Source of the DNA: Hysterangium stoloniferum
Lineage: Eukaryota; Basidiomycota; Agaricomycetes; Hysterangiales; Hysterangiaceae
Reading direction: 5' to 3'
NCBI GenBank assembly: GCA_015178975.1
Contig: WHVD01000022.1
Span: 124,001-188,000, forward strand
DNA: 64,000 bases
The first letter of the stretch is position 1. Each line of letters begins with the position of its first letter. Shown one piece after another: positions 10,427-22,022 of the stretch. Below the pieces are notes generated by a model. That model saw nothing but the letters and a program-made list of their open reading frames with translations. It was not told the origin of the DNA and did no database searches. Both the position numbers and the translations under genes were made by a program.

Positions 10427-13400
10427 CTACAACCTCAAGTTATTGATCACCCGCGTGACCTCGTCCGTCGACGAGATTTCCGCAGGAGGCTGGGAGTGTC
10501 TATGCGCACCAATGACGGGGTTAAGGGATGAAGGCGGGCCATACACGCTCGGGAACGACGGTGCACTGCCAGAAGTGGGGCTCGAGGTCGCCCCGGTGTC
10601 GGTTGTTGAGCCAGTGGGCGACGGCGGTGGTGGCAGCCGCGAGGTCTGATCGGAGATGCGTGAAAAAGAGAATGTAAGATCGAGCGACTGAGCCCTGTTT
10701 GTGAGCGACCGAGGCTTCGAAATTTGTTCCTTGATCTTCGCCTCAAGGAGTGAGTCCGAGCCTCGCTTGACGGGATCTTCGCGGTGACGGGACCTGTGAA
10801 CTGGCACACCATGTCCAGTACGCTGCAGTGCAAGGTGAGCCGTGACCTTGACAACATAATATATAGCGAGTCGCATACCATAGGCGGTGGGCCCAAAGAC
10901 GGCCAATACTCCCCACCATACCCAGCGCGAACCTCATCCTGTTCCTCGTGTTCAGGCAACTTGTACACATATTGCGGCGAATTATGGAACAGAGCTTTCA
11001 CATCAGGTGTCGACGTTGCAAGTCGAATCCTCCTATGATCAGGCGACCCCACCAAATCAGCATTGCGTCCAAAGTCGGGGGAGTCTAGTATGTCGATATC
11101 CAAAAGTCAGTTTCGCCGTTCGAGACTCATAGCAAAAAGGCAAGCCACTCACCCGGCACCGTTGACGTCGAAAGCAGCTTACTATTAAAGTGCGGGAAAG
11201 CATCCGCAAACGAGTCACTCCTCCGATGCTGCCCACCACCGCCCTGAGCCTGATAGATCTGCACCCCATTCTGCACCAAAAACGCCTCGAGCATCTCCTT
11301 CGCGGTAGCAACAGAATCAGCATTGCTCCGCTGGCAGCGTAGGCGGAAGAATGTCTCGTTTGAAGGCGAGCCATTGCCATTCTCGGAGGGTGCGGTGGTC
11401 GGCGTTACGTCGACTTCAAATTCGCCTTTGATGCGCTCGGTGAAGGCAAGGAACTCGGCAGACGTGATGATACGGGCGAGGTCGGCATTGGGTGGGACAG
11501 GCATGTCTGCCTCGAAAGGAACGTGATCCTGTGCGCCAAAAATGAATATCGACCGCCAGCGCAGTATGGAAAGACAGCAGAACAACTCACCAAAAGCATA
11601 GTCGCAGCAATGTGAACCTGATTTTCCGGCCCGTAAACATCCACGATATCTGATGCAGTCTCCTTGTCCGGAAATTGAATTTTCGAGTTTGTTTTTTGCT
11701 CAATGTCGTGGATGAAGATATTTTTCTCGCCCAACAGGGTCCTGTGGTACTTGCGCGGAATCAAAACCGTTTCATGAATATAGTCCTTGTCCTGTACGAC
11801 CAACACACAAAACATATCAGCATGCAGCTCAAAAACAGCACCGGCCACAGAAAACCCGCGCACCTTAGGATTAACCAGCTCCAAAACCGACTGCTTCAAA
11901 TTCTCCAAATTCATCGCATTTTTTGCAGGCGTCCTTGCAACAACATTATCCTCATTATCCGCATACCCTCCGAGCGCCGCAAACTCTTCCGCATTGCTAA
12001 ACTTGACATAAACGCCATACTTTTTCATGATCCTTTGAATACTTCTTCCGCCAACACCAATGATGCGCTTGTGATAAGCTTCGGGGACGTGGAATGATAT
12101 CTCTGCAGGGAGTTCCTCTTGTAACATCGTAAGCCCGTGAAGTGCGACGCCGTCGGAGCCAATAAGGTCGATGATGAAATTGTGTTCATTCAGCGTTTCG
12201 AACTTGATCTTGACACCGGTCATCTGCATAATTTTGTTGATTTTTCCGTTTTTCTTCCCGCTGATGAATTCGCGGTGTTCATTAGCGAGTTCAGTCTGTA
12301 CTTTAACTTCATGGTGGAAGTTCTGTGACACATAGTAGTTGAATATATGCCACGAGGAACGGGGTATGTCGCGCGTACCTTTACCATTTCCAAATCGAGC
12401 ACCATCCCAATCCCAGTGCGCACTTCCTGGTTCATACCATATAACTCGAAACAGTTGCCTTTAAACACGACTTCCGCGCCCGACATGCCGGATATGCGCT
12501 TCAGGACAGCGGGCATCTGCGCAGGGTTAATCGTCGACGGCATCAAGACATTATACTGAATGGGTAGCAGCCAAATTGTGGCGACGTAAAACTGGCAAGC
12601 CTGTTGTCACATCGACATCAGCGGATAAGGTCGAGGGAAGAGAAAGTCCGAGAAACGTACCAGTTGCATAATAGAACGTATCGTACGTTGGATATGTATC
12701 CTACTGTCCCCATACACAATAATCATTGTCGTCTGCCCTCCGACAGCTGGACAATTGATATAGGTCCCGTTATCTCGCATAATCATTTTCAAGTCATCAA
12801 TCCGCTCGGTAAGCATCCAGTCCAGCTTCCGAGGATGTAGCGGCGCCTCGCGGGATATCACCTTTTTCGCCTGCAAGAATAATAATCAGTTAACAAAGAA
12901 CTACTCCCATGACAAACCCTCACCTGTGTAAGAGATGTCTGAACTAACATGTCTCTCGCCCGTTGAGTGCCAAAGAACTCGCCAGTGATCCATACAATAT
13001 TGCAATTTAGCCTTGGGGTGCCGCCGGTCACGGCAGCGTCCATGGGAGGGCACGCGGGGCCGACGAGCCCTTGGAAAGGGGTGGGCAGGTAAATATTTGT
13101 TGCCGTCTCCTCCTGCATGGTCTGGATGTTGCCTCGTTTTTGTGCGGCAATGATGGGGTGCAACTTGTGGTCGATTTCGACCGCTTCGGCGTGGAGACCA
13201 GCCTACAGTGCAACGCGGACAGTTAGAACGGCAGGATATGCGGGGAACAGGACATACGAGTTCGTCGAGCATGACGAGGAGACGAAGGCGGGCGACTTCG
13301 ACTGCGTCGACGGAGCCGGTGATGACGAGCTCACACATGCGCTCCATGTCGAGGCCTGCGAACCCGCCGCCGCTGCCGTTGATGGGGTCTGGAAAGGGTA

Positions 13401-13912
13401 ACGACGCTGAGGGGGATGCGGTATTTACGACGGCGATATGGGCGTGGGTCTGGGAAGCAATTTCGTCGAGACGGCGGCGGACGTCGGGCTTGAGGGAGGG
13501 AGAGGTCGCTGGTGCGTTGAGGATATCTGAGCGTGTCACTTTGATGGCGACGCGGGCCTGGGGGATGTGTGGATCAGCATTGGAGAAAAACGGAAGAGGG
13601 TGTGTGACGCACATTGACGGGGCAGTCCTTGATGATCGTGCCACGAGCGAGGAGAACTTGCTGGTAGTTACCGCTGAGATAAAAGTTCCAGCCTCTGCCG
13701 CGCTCAGCTCGTGTATATGAGACCAAGCATCCATGGGCTTGCATTGCGGCCATGGTGACCTTCTGGACTGCATCGGCCGTGACGTCTCCACTACCATAGT
13801 TGTCCTGGGGCGGGGGCGCAAAGGGAGCGTAGGGGTCTCTGTGCTGGTTATTTGAAAAGTCGAGGTGAGAATGGGGACTTGGGAAAGAGAAAGAGGTTGA
13901 ATAGATGTCCAT
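10427..13912 (-). CDS. Multi-KH-domain RNA-binding protein (Khd4/vigilin-like)
   Basis: Large cytoplasmic RNA-binding protein with a tandem array of KH-type units. It begins MDIYSTSFSFPSPHSH. The first KH-like units include RGTIIKDCPVNVR, ITGSVDAVEVARLRLLVML and GGTPRLNCNIVWITGEFF. The middle ones include KVISREAPLHPRKLDWML, SGAEVVFKGNCFELYG and GKKNGKINKIMQMTGVKI. The best GxxG loop is HKRIIGVGGRSIQRIMKKYG; a later unit has a degenerate loop (HRTLLGEKNIFIHDIE). The C-terminus is Pro/Ser/Thr-rich and ends EVTRVINNLRL. Order and spacing recall Ustilago Khd4, which binds mRNA and controls polarity (named by resemblance only). Many small introns; inner exon limits not all resolved. Divergent from eIF4E. 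Confidence 0.75.
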
Positions 13913-14449
13913 TGTGGATTTGATACAGAAGAGATTGAAGAAGACTGAAGGGAAGGAGGGTCTGTTGATATGGACAGTTTATTCAAAGGTTATGGCTATG
14001 GTTATGGTTATTGTTAAGAATTGGATTGAGGGGTATGGGAGAGAACGAGCAAGGGGTATCCGAGCCTGCAGAGCTGGCCGAGGTTGAAAGGGGGGAGAAC
14101 GGTTGGAGAGAAGTAGAGGGAATATCCAAGGGGTAAATAACCGCCGGCGCCAGCAACCAGTCTCGAATAGGTCTCACACCTGTCTCACGAGTGACAACTC
14201 ATCGTCAGAGTTTCGGTACAAATCTCATATTATTTCTCTATTATTTATCCACGTATTTTATTAGGGGAGTACGGGGGGTGTTTCGAGTCAAAATTTCCCG
14301 AATCCAACCCATCTTACTTTTTTACCAATTCGATGTCCGCAATTCTTTTCGGCGTTCACCGAAAACATATCCTTTCTTCTCACTAACAACATACATTGCC
14401 AGCACTACTACAGCATCCACCCTAAACCTATTAAATTTTTAATCATAAT
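13913..14449. promoter_or_regulatory. Divergent promoter region, KH gene / eIF4E
   Basis: About 540 bp between two starts on opposite strands. It contains a GGTTATGG/CTATGG microrepeat near 13986-14012 and an AT-rich stretch (14220-14270). No clear TATA box was placed for either gene. Confidence 0.4.
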
Positions 14450-15598
14450 ATGGCCGCCTCAAGTCTTCCTCAGCCAGCCTTGAACGCAGCCCGTGCTGCT
14501 TTGAACGCCGCTATGAACGACACCTCCACTCCGGAGCCAAAACCGCTCAAGTTAGATACCAACGGTGCCACCAATGGAAATCCCAACGACGACGACGAGG
14601 TCGAAGAGGGCGAGATTCAGGAACTCGATATGGCTGCACATGCAGATGAGATTCGCACAGTATTCAGCGATCCCACAAATTTCAATGTCAAGGTCCGTTT
14701 CCGCTTTCTCAGGCTCCTCCATGTCTATTAAACACGCTCTCCCAGCACCCTCTTTACTCGCCGTGGACTCTCTGGTTCGACTCGCCGAGTACAAAAGGCC
14801 GGAACCTTCCCCAGACTCCCTCCATATCCACCCCGCCCACCCCACTGCCACAGACACCATCCTTGGTTACACCCGCTGCTTTAGGATGGATGGAAGACAT
14901 AAAAAGAGTGATCAATTTTGATAGCGTAGAGGAATTCTGGGGGTCAGTCAGATGCCTCCAGCAGCGACCTTGATAACTCAGACATGATGATTCAGATTAT
15001 ACAATAACATCGTCCCGCCATCACTACTTCCCCCAAAAGCGAACTACTATCTCTTCAAGGTACCTACGGCGCATCATGGCCTCCGCCACCTGCTAATAAT
15101 CTCTCTAGGATGATATCATCCCAGCATGGGAAGACGACTCAAACAAAAACGGCGGAAAGTGGAGCATCCAATTACCCAAAGAGAAAAACCGCAAACAGAT
15201 TGATAAAATGTGGTTATACACAGTATGTGTCCCTTCTTCGCGAAAACGTCAACCTGCTCAATCCCTCTCAGATGCTAGCCGCCATCGGCGAAACCTTCGA
15301 CCCACTCCTTTCACAACCCCACCCACCCACGGGTCCCTCCCCACAGGGTCTGATAACCGGTGTGATCCTCTCCGCCCGTCCGCAGTTTTTCCGTATTTCT
15401 ATCTGGACGCGTCTCGCCCCTGTATCCGAGGAAGATGAACTCCGCAAGCGTATTGAAGGTATTGGGAGGCATTTTAAGACACAAGTGCTTGGCTTTGGGG
15501 AGACGCAGAAGCTGGGAGGGCCGCTGGCTACTGAGGTAGAGTTTGTGAGTCACAAGGACTCGGAGCGGAAGGGGAAGGGGAAGAAGATCATTGTGTGA
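14450..15598 (+). CDS. CDC33: Eukaryotic translation initiation factor 4E
   Basis: Binds the mRNA 5' cap and eIF4G. Five exons; the first is 14450-14692 and ends NFNVK. Family blocks in order: HPLYSPWTLWFD (human HPLQNRWALWF equivalent), GWMEDIKRVINFDSVEEFWG (cap-stacking Trp and the eIF4G-facing Trp), LYNNIVPPSLLPPKANYYLF, IIPAWEDD (second cap Trp plus Glu), GGKWSIQLPK, DKMWLYTMLAAIGE, GVILSARPQFFRISIWTR, FKTQVLGFG, and the end SHKDSERKGKGKKIIV. The N-terminus is long and acidic. Between WTLWFD and GWMEDIK sits a Pro/Thr/Ser-rich insertion of about 30 residues with repeated PQTP-like units, absent from human and yeast eIF4E. All cap-binding residues look intact. Confidence 0.93.
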
Positions 15599-15636
15599 TT
15601 GTTATGGCTGGGATGCTATTATTTGACTTCTTTTCC

Positions 15637-15659
15637 TTTTTTTTTTTTTTTTTTTTTTT
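15637..15659 (+). repeat. Poly-T tract
   Basis: Twenty-three consecutive T residues about 40 bp after the eIF4E stop, in the presumed 3' UTR or terminator zone. Confidence 0.8.
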
Positions 15660-16090
15660 GCTGCTGTTGTTTGCTACATGCTCCTCCAACTGCAGTGTGA
15701 TTTTGCTTATACTTACTCCTTATTCGATGCACATACCGTTCAATATCACATGTTATCAGTTCGGGTATCGCAATATCAGAGGTACAGTGCCCGATATAGA
15801 AAGCAAGCCCAATGACGTCACATGGGTGAAAGATGATAAGAATTTGAATCACGTTGCGACTTGGCTGAGAATCAAGAATTACCACGAGGAATTTCCCCGA
15901 ATTTTATTTTCTTTGGAAACTACGCACAGACTCTCATTCGTACACACACGCTAGTCCCAGATTTCTGTAGAGGCTCTTCAAATCGCGTACATTATCCCGT
16001 AAACCCATCCAACATTATACACCCCACAAAGGAATCGGACAAAAAAAGAGCCAAAAATCCCAACGTCAACCCGCCCCTAAAAGCAGCCCA

Positions 16091-16108
16091 AGCCCCAGCC
16101 CCAGCCCC
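16091..16108 (+). repeat. AGCCCC hexanucleotide repeat, three units
   Basis: Three perfect AGCCCC units with a further degenerate unit upstream; simple repeat without obvious role. Confidence 0.7.
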
Positions 16109-17456
16109 AAATCTGTATCCCCGGAAAACACCCCAACAGGCAAAACCTCCCACCCCGGCACGATTTTGAGCGAACGAACACGATCGCGCGGATGTACACA
16201 TAGGAGCAAGTCAATAACGATCGATACTTTCTCCTATTACTGTACGTTTTTTTCATTTCGATCATTCTGAGCAGTTCTGAGTTTCAGCCCCGGCTTTGAT
16301 TCCCGGCTCTTCGATCTCTGGCACCCTTTTTATTGAAGAGTGCCATCATCAGCATGAACGTCACCCCACGGGTCGTGATCATTCGCCATGTGAGCGACGC
16401 CCTACCGCATACTTTGGCTTATATAGTGTATTTGTTCTTTCTCCGTTTACAACAGGTCACCCGACCCAAATAAACGAAACAAGCGAAACACATTATTTAA
16501 TTTGGGCGTTGAACTTCGCCCGTTTAATTGTCCAGCCACCAGGAACAATCAATGCCGTGGATAGGCGCCTTTCGTTGCCCAAGCCATCGGGGACTATCTC
16601 CGCATTAGGTCTGATTGTCGAACGCCTTGAGTTGGAAATCAAGACCCTAGGATATCTCAGTCTCGTATTAGTGTAGATAGTGTAACTACATAGTTTAAAT
16701 ATTATATAGAGAACAATGGCAATATGTGGAACAAAAGGAATTGAGGAACAAAGTGATAAAGTGTTCTTCGATCTTATGTCCTAAAAATAGATGCCGCTCT
16801 CGGAATCCGTTGTTCATGATGTACCATTCAAACACTTGATATCATTGTCAGATCCTCTAAGCATGGTTGTTGTCCTCATTTTTGACATTCCTGACAAAAC
16901 TACGGAGGCGCTTCTCATATACAAGTAATTCGGTACTTCGGACATGGAGCGACCGCTTGCGCATTGTAGCAGTAGTCAGGCTAAGAGATATACAAAGGGG
17001 CTTTGTCACCTCCCGTCACCAAAAAATATACGCTTCACCGTTCAATAGTAAACATCTACCTGTATGGCACACAACCCGGGCCCGGGAATCCGGCTCCATA
17101 TCCGTAGGTCTAGAAAGGTTGCTGGAATAGACTCGGAGTGTCCCAACTAATTTTCCTGTCCGCTTCATTAGGATGACAAAAAAAAGGCTTTGGAATAATT
17201 CGGGAAGTATGACTAAATATGGTTGAACGCATGAGTGTATCCAACAAGACTGGTTGACGGGTATGAGAATTTGCGAGATAACTTGTTTACTTGATTTGAC
17301 AATATATGTGTTACAAGTACTAGAGGATCTAGACTAGGCCTTGAATGCATGCTTATCTTCTAAATCCCAGACATCCCGGGAATAAAAAGTCTATTTAACA
17401 TGCCACCCAAGTTTTGAAGGTGAGGGTAGCGTCTTCACCGATTGAATTACAGAAGT

Positions 17457-18659
17457 TTCCTGAGGAACGCAATTTGTGCTTCAATATTTAGGTCGAAACT
17501 CTGTAAAACAAACATTATGAGATGAGTGTCGAGAAAGATACCATGCGAATGCGCTGACTTCATTTCCGGGCATCAAAAGATCAAAATGGCCTCCTGGTGT
17601 TACATATAGCTCTACTCCTGAAGAAACCAAGGTATATCGGCATTTTTCGACATTCAAAAAAGAGAGTGACTTACTCCCTTCTGCTGCTTTCGCAATACTT
17701 TCAAGACGATGCAATTTTACAATATCGTCGGTCTTTCCGGCTACAACAAGCACTGGACATTTAGCAGTTTTGAGAGGATAGGCCTTGCGGCTCGCGAGTG
17801 CAAATATAGTCCCAGGACACACAGCATTTCGAGTTTTGGAGAAATCCAATCCGTTCTGGTCGTACAATTTGGTGAATCCTGAGGGTGCATGAGGAATTGG
17901 TTGGCTGACGGCTCGATTCAGCGGTACACACCGTCAAATGCGGAGGGAACGGTTTCCCAGGCATAACTACCGGGTTTACCGATTGCAGGAACCCAGATGC
18001 GGGAGAAACCGCAGAGCCATCTCAGCCCGTCAACTACTGCCCAAAAGGCTATTCGGGAATTTATGGGCGTGTCCAAGGCCAAGCCAAGCCCTGGTCGCAG
18101 CGTCAATTCGCAGTGGGCGCACCCAGAGGACACACATCCGAGAACGCACTGTCAAGAACAGGACACTGCGCGATCGCCCCTGCCAACGCAGCATCGCGCA
18201 TCGCCAATTCGCCAACCGGAATCCCGCTCAGCGAAATCGCCCCCAGGACGATCTTGTTCGCCCGAAACAAGTCGGGGCGCGCTCGGGCCCATTTCAGGAC
18301 GCTCTCGTAGTCCTGGCGCTGCTGGGTGATATCAAGCAGCTCGCGCACTTTTCCGCCTGAAGGGCCGAATCCTCTATAATCAAATATGAGAGATGCGTAT
18401 TGTGCGTCTTCTGCCCAGCGTCTGCCAAACGCATCCAGACCTGCCTCCTTGATTAGGGTTGCTCTAGAAGGAGAACTTGAATATACGCGATCTCTTCCAC
18501 TACGGGACTTGGAAGGCGGGGTACACACCCATGCCCGGCGATGATAACTGGGTAAGGCGCTGCTGACACCGATGGACGATAGAACCAGACGTCTAGTTCA
18601 ATCCCCTCTTCAACGCTTGGTATCTTAATAGTCTCGCGAGTATACTTGGTATTTGACAT
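17457..18659 (-). CDS. Alpha/beta-hydrolase, tandem copy A
   Basis: Probable serine hydrolase; substrate unknown. It begins MSNTKYTRETIKIPSVEEG. In order: DVWFYRPSVSAAPYPVII with oxyanion-type GHG, GRRWAEDAQYASLIFDYRGFG, the nucleophile elbow LGAISLSGIPVGELA, VVDGLRWLCGFSRIWVP, LVVAGKTDDIV (acid) and YVTPGGHFDLL (His). The elbow reads A-I-S-L-S-G rather than G-x-S-x-G. Comparison with the related GTSFSGG elbow aligns the Ser and the following Gly, so activity is plausible. About five introns, all GT-AG in my model, and no stop inside the joined exons. It ends EAQIAFLRKLL. Similar folds occur in X-Pro peptidase S15-like and dienelactone-hydrolase-like families; no specific reaction can be assigned. 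Confidence 0.82.
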
Positions 18660-19983
18660 ATTTTAGCTCGTGTGACTAGGACGTCTGCTTGGCCTTGCTG
18701 AGTCAAGTACTCTTTTTAGAGTAGGAGAGAATACCGAGGGGGCCAGACAGCGGAAACGGCCAGTATGCAATCCTTTCAGCGGGAAGATTCGCTTCATTTA
18801 TATACCACCACAGTACCGTGGTACGATTAGTCTATTTTGACTAGTTTAGAAATAGGACTGACATCAGGCTATTATTAGTGCAGTCCCGTTCCATACGAGG
18901 TACTGAACGTACCGTAGCGTACCCGAATCCTAATATCTACAATTTCCATGTTAGGTCTAATTTTGGAACACCTTGATATGATTGCTGTCACTTTATCTTC
19001 CCATGAGGATGCTAAGAGCAGTCCATTTTCCTCGGCTTGATTATATTCAGTTCCAAGGTCAGTGCCTCCAGCTACATTTGTAGTCTCGTTCTTGTGACAC
19101 CTACAGGATATTGGGGCTTACTTGTAAATCATACTTCGAATATGTGGATCATTGCGAAAACGGCTAATCAAAATATAATGAGTCTGGCCAAACGACCAAA
19201 CGGCCCCTGAGTAGCTGAAAACCACATCAGATACTCCCTAAACCGATGTAAGCTTTGACACTGCACCCATCATATACCTATTTCTGCAATCGCCAGGTCC
19301 CCCATCTTGTTTGGGACCCGCTGATTTTATCAAAAATTTGGAGGTTGTTAGCATATAGGAAAACCGTTGATTTCTTGTCACCCGTCAATTCACATAAGCA
19401 GCTTGGGTGATCAATTTCTTCAAAGTCATAAGCGCTGCCAAGCATGTACATATTACCATCTTGAACAATATGTCGCTGTTTTACCTTCGCATCAATTTGG
19501 TTTCGGCTTATACCGTCTACATCCCTAATCAAAGGGGTTTTGTCGCACCCCTTAGCCTAGAAAACATACGCTCCAACTTTCAATAGTAAAGTCAATCAAA
19601 ACTGGCCCAGGAATCTGGCCAAACGCAGTATTTATATCCGTGCGCACTGGAATAGACTCGGAGTGTCCCAATTAATTTTTCATCTCAACTTTACTAGGAT
19701 GGTAAACAGGCACCGTTGAAACAATTCGGCCCTCAGGCAATCCCGCCAAATATGCGTGAGCGCATGAGTGTATATCCAACAAGATGCTAGTTGAGGGGTA
19801 TAAGAATTTGCCAAATAACTTGTCTACAGAATTTGATAATACATGTGTTACAAGAGGATCTCGGCTAGGCCGTTGAATTCATGCTGATTTCCATTAAATC
19901 CCATACACCCCCGGAATAAAAGTCTGTTTGACATCTCATCCCGAGTTTTTTTAAGACAAGAGCGGCGGTTTTCACCGATTGAA
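18660..19983. other. Spacer between hydrolase copies
   Basis: 18660-18915 is the copy A promoter and 19558-19983 the copy B 3' flank. The middle, about 18916-19557, is not duplicated. It contains an 84-residue minus-strand frame (19278-19532, with DKKSTVFLYANNLQIFDK) without recognised motif. I regard it as unsupported. Confidence 0.5.
18797..18804 (-). promoter_or_regulatory. TATA box of hydrolase copy A
   Basis: TATATAAA on the minus strand, about 138 bp before the start codon. It is conserved at the same place in copy B, while much of the surrounding sequence has drifted. Confidence 0.6.
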
Positions 19984-21202
19984 TTACGGAAGTTTCTTGA
20001 GGAACGCAATTTGTGCTTCAATATTTAGGTCGAAGCTCTGTAGAACAAAAATTACTGAGGTGAGTGTCGAGAAAGATACCATGCAAATGCGCTTACTTCA
20101 TTTCCAGGCATTAAAAGATCAAAATGGCCTCCTGGTGTTACATGTAGGTCTACTTCTGAAGAAACCAAGGTAGGTATGTCGGTATTGTCAGACATTCAAA
20201 GGAGGAAAATGACTTACTTCCTTCTGCTGCTTTCGCAACACTTTCAAGACGATGCAGTTTTACGAGATCGTCGGTCTTTCCGGCTACAACTAGCATTGGA
20301 CATTTAGCAGTTTTGAGAGGATAGGCTTTCTTGGTGACGAGTGCAAATGCAAGTCCAGGACACAGCATGTTCCGAGCTTTGGAGAAATCCAACCCGTTCT
20401 GATCGTACAATTTAGAAAATCCTAAGGGTGCATTAGGGATTGGCTGGCCGGCGGCTCGATTCAGCGGTACATACCATCAAATGCGGATGGAACGGTTTGA
20501 AAGGCATAACTACCGGGTCTACCTATTGCAGGAACCCAGATACGGGAAAAACCAAAGAGCCATCTCAGTCCGTCAACTACTGCCCAACCGACTATTGGGA
20601 AATTCACGGGAGTGTCTAAGGCCAAGCCAAGTCCTGGTCGCAGCGTCAATTCGCAGTGATAGCACCCAGAGGACACGCATCCGAGAACGCACTGTCAAGA
20701 ACAGGACATTGCGCGATCACCCCTGCTAACGCAGCATCACACATCGCCAATTCGCCAACCGGAATCCCGCTCAGCGAAATCGCTCCCAGGACGATCTTAT
20801 TCGCCCGAAACAAGTCAGGGCGCGCTCGGGCCCATTTCAGGACACTTTCGTAGTCCTGGCGCTGCTGAGTGACATCAAGCAGATCGCGAACTTTTCCACC
20901 TGAAGAGCCGAATCCTCTATAATCAAATATGAGAGAGGCGTATTGTGCGTCTTCTGCCCAGCGTCTGCCAAACACATCCAGGCCTATTTCCTTGGTTAGG
21001 GTTGCTCTAGAATAAGAACTTGAATATACGCGATCTCTTCCACTACGGGACTTGGAAGTCTGGGTACATACCCATGCCCGACGATAATAACCGGGTAAGG
21101 CGCTGCTGACACCGATGGACGATAGAACCAGACGTCTAGTTCAATTCCCTCTTCAACGCTTGGTATCTTGATAGTTTCGCGAGTGTACTTGGTGTTTGAC
21201 AT
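19984..21202 (-). CDS. Alpha/beta-hydrolase, tandem copy B
   Basis: Paralogue of the gene at 17457-18659, with identical exon layout and start MSNTKYTRETIKIPSVEEG. It retains the same motifs: YASLIFDYRGFGSSGG, elbow LGAISLSGIPVGELA, LVVAGKTDDLV and HVTPGGHFDLL. Substitutions are mostly conservative (for example CPMLVVAG for CPVLVVAG, KKAYPLK for RKAYPLK). The C-terminus is shorter by one residue (FLKKLP). The joined exons are open, so both copies seem functional. The extra divergence of introns and flanks relative to exons suggests purifying selection on the protein. It is divergent from UGO1, with about 820 bp between starts. Confidence 0.82.
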
Positions 21203-22022
21203 GTTTTAGCTTGGGTGACTAGGATGTCTGCTTGGCCTTGTTGAGTCAAGTACTCTCCTTAGAGCAGGACAGAATGCTAAAGGGGGCAGAAAGCGGAAAT
21301 GGCCAGTATGAAATTCTTTCAGCGGGAGGATATGCTTCATTTATATACTACCACTGCTACGGTTTAATCTGTTTGAAGTAGGTTAGAAATAGGATTGACA
21401 TCGGGCTATTATTAGTGCTGTCCCGTTCCATCCGAGGTTGGCGCATATAATCGCTTAGACTTTGGCCGCTGGTGGTGTATTTGGTGGCCTCGGTTCATGA
21501 GCGGAAAATTTAATGTATTTTAATAATTCTCCGGGCATTCCCCGGGCTGAACTATCTGACTGAGACTTTTCAAATTGCAGAGTTCTTCAAGCAGTTGCAC
21601 GACAACAACTCATCCGCATGAGCTGCTCTTGATGGGAAATCTTTGGTGGTAGGCACCGGCTCGTATACAATTTGATACGCGCACGTCATCCAATGACGGC
21701 ATTAAGCAATGATTAAAGAAATTTCTTCAGAAATGTGAGATGTGATTTGATTGAGGGCCTGCCTATATGCGTTCGCTCCCTACTACTTCTGTGCCAGTTG
21801 CTGCATGGAAGTCTAGCCAGCTCTTCAAAATGCGGGTTAGCCTTTACGAAACAACCAAACGAGTTGCTCTCTTTTTGCCGCTTTAATCATAGTAGTAGAT
21901 ATAATCCTGCCTGGTTTGAACATTTTCAAACTACAATAATAAATAATAAATAATAAGTATTTCGTTAGGTGCCACTCATAGGGACGTGTGTGGACACTTG
22001 TGTACCCCTCAATGGTTTGTCC
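21203..22022. other. Intergenic region, hydrolase B / UGO1 divergent promoters
   Basis: About 820 bp. It holds the copy B TATA box and, just before UGO1, an AATAAT-rich stretch (21935-21958). A 72-residue frame at 21735-21953 lacks motifs. Confidence 0.5.
21340..21347 (-). promoter_or_regulatory. TATA box of hydrolase copy B
   Basis: TATATAAA on the minus strand, 138 bp before the start, at the same offset as in copy A. Confidence 0.6.

Larger units (their letters stand above)
15599..17456. other. Long intergenic region, no gene supported
   Basis: About 1.86 kb. It holds a 23-T run (15637-15659) just after eIF4E and three AGCCCC units (16091-16108). An open frame at 16296-16676 (126 residues, start MIPGSSISGTLF) has no motif and no flanking splice logic; it could be an orphan gene but I cannot support it. 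From about 17028 the sequence belongs to the duplicated hydrolase unit. Confidence 0.55.
17028..18915. repeat. Direct duplication, unit A (hydrolase locus)
   Basis: About 1.9 kb that recurs at 19558-21440. Gene starts and TATA boxes are offset by exactly 2543 bp. The shared part covers 3' flank, gene and promoter. Exons are clearly more alike than introns and flanks. Confidence 0.85.
19558..21440. repeat. Direct duplication, unit B (hydrolase locus)
   Basis: Second copy of the unit at 17028-18915, same orientation. The 3' flanks carry several small indels, so the event is not very recent. Confidence 0.85.

Noticed and set aside
12901-13986. 361-residue minus-strand frame starting at 13986
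   Set aside because: Runs through introns and other frames of the KH gene. The KH reading from 13912 has recognisable domains; this one does not.
16296-16676. 126-residue plus-strand frame
   Set aside because: No motif, no homology that I recall, and no clear promoter; kept only as a remark in the intergenic entry.
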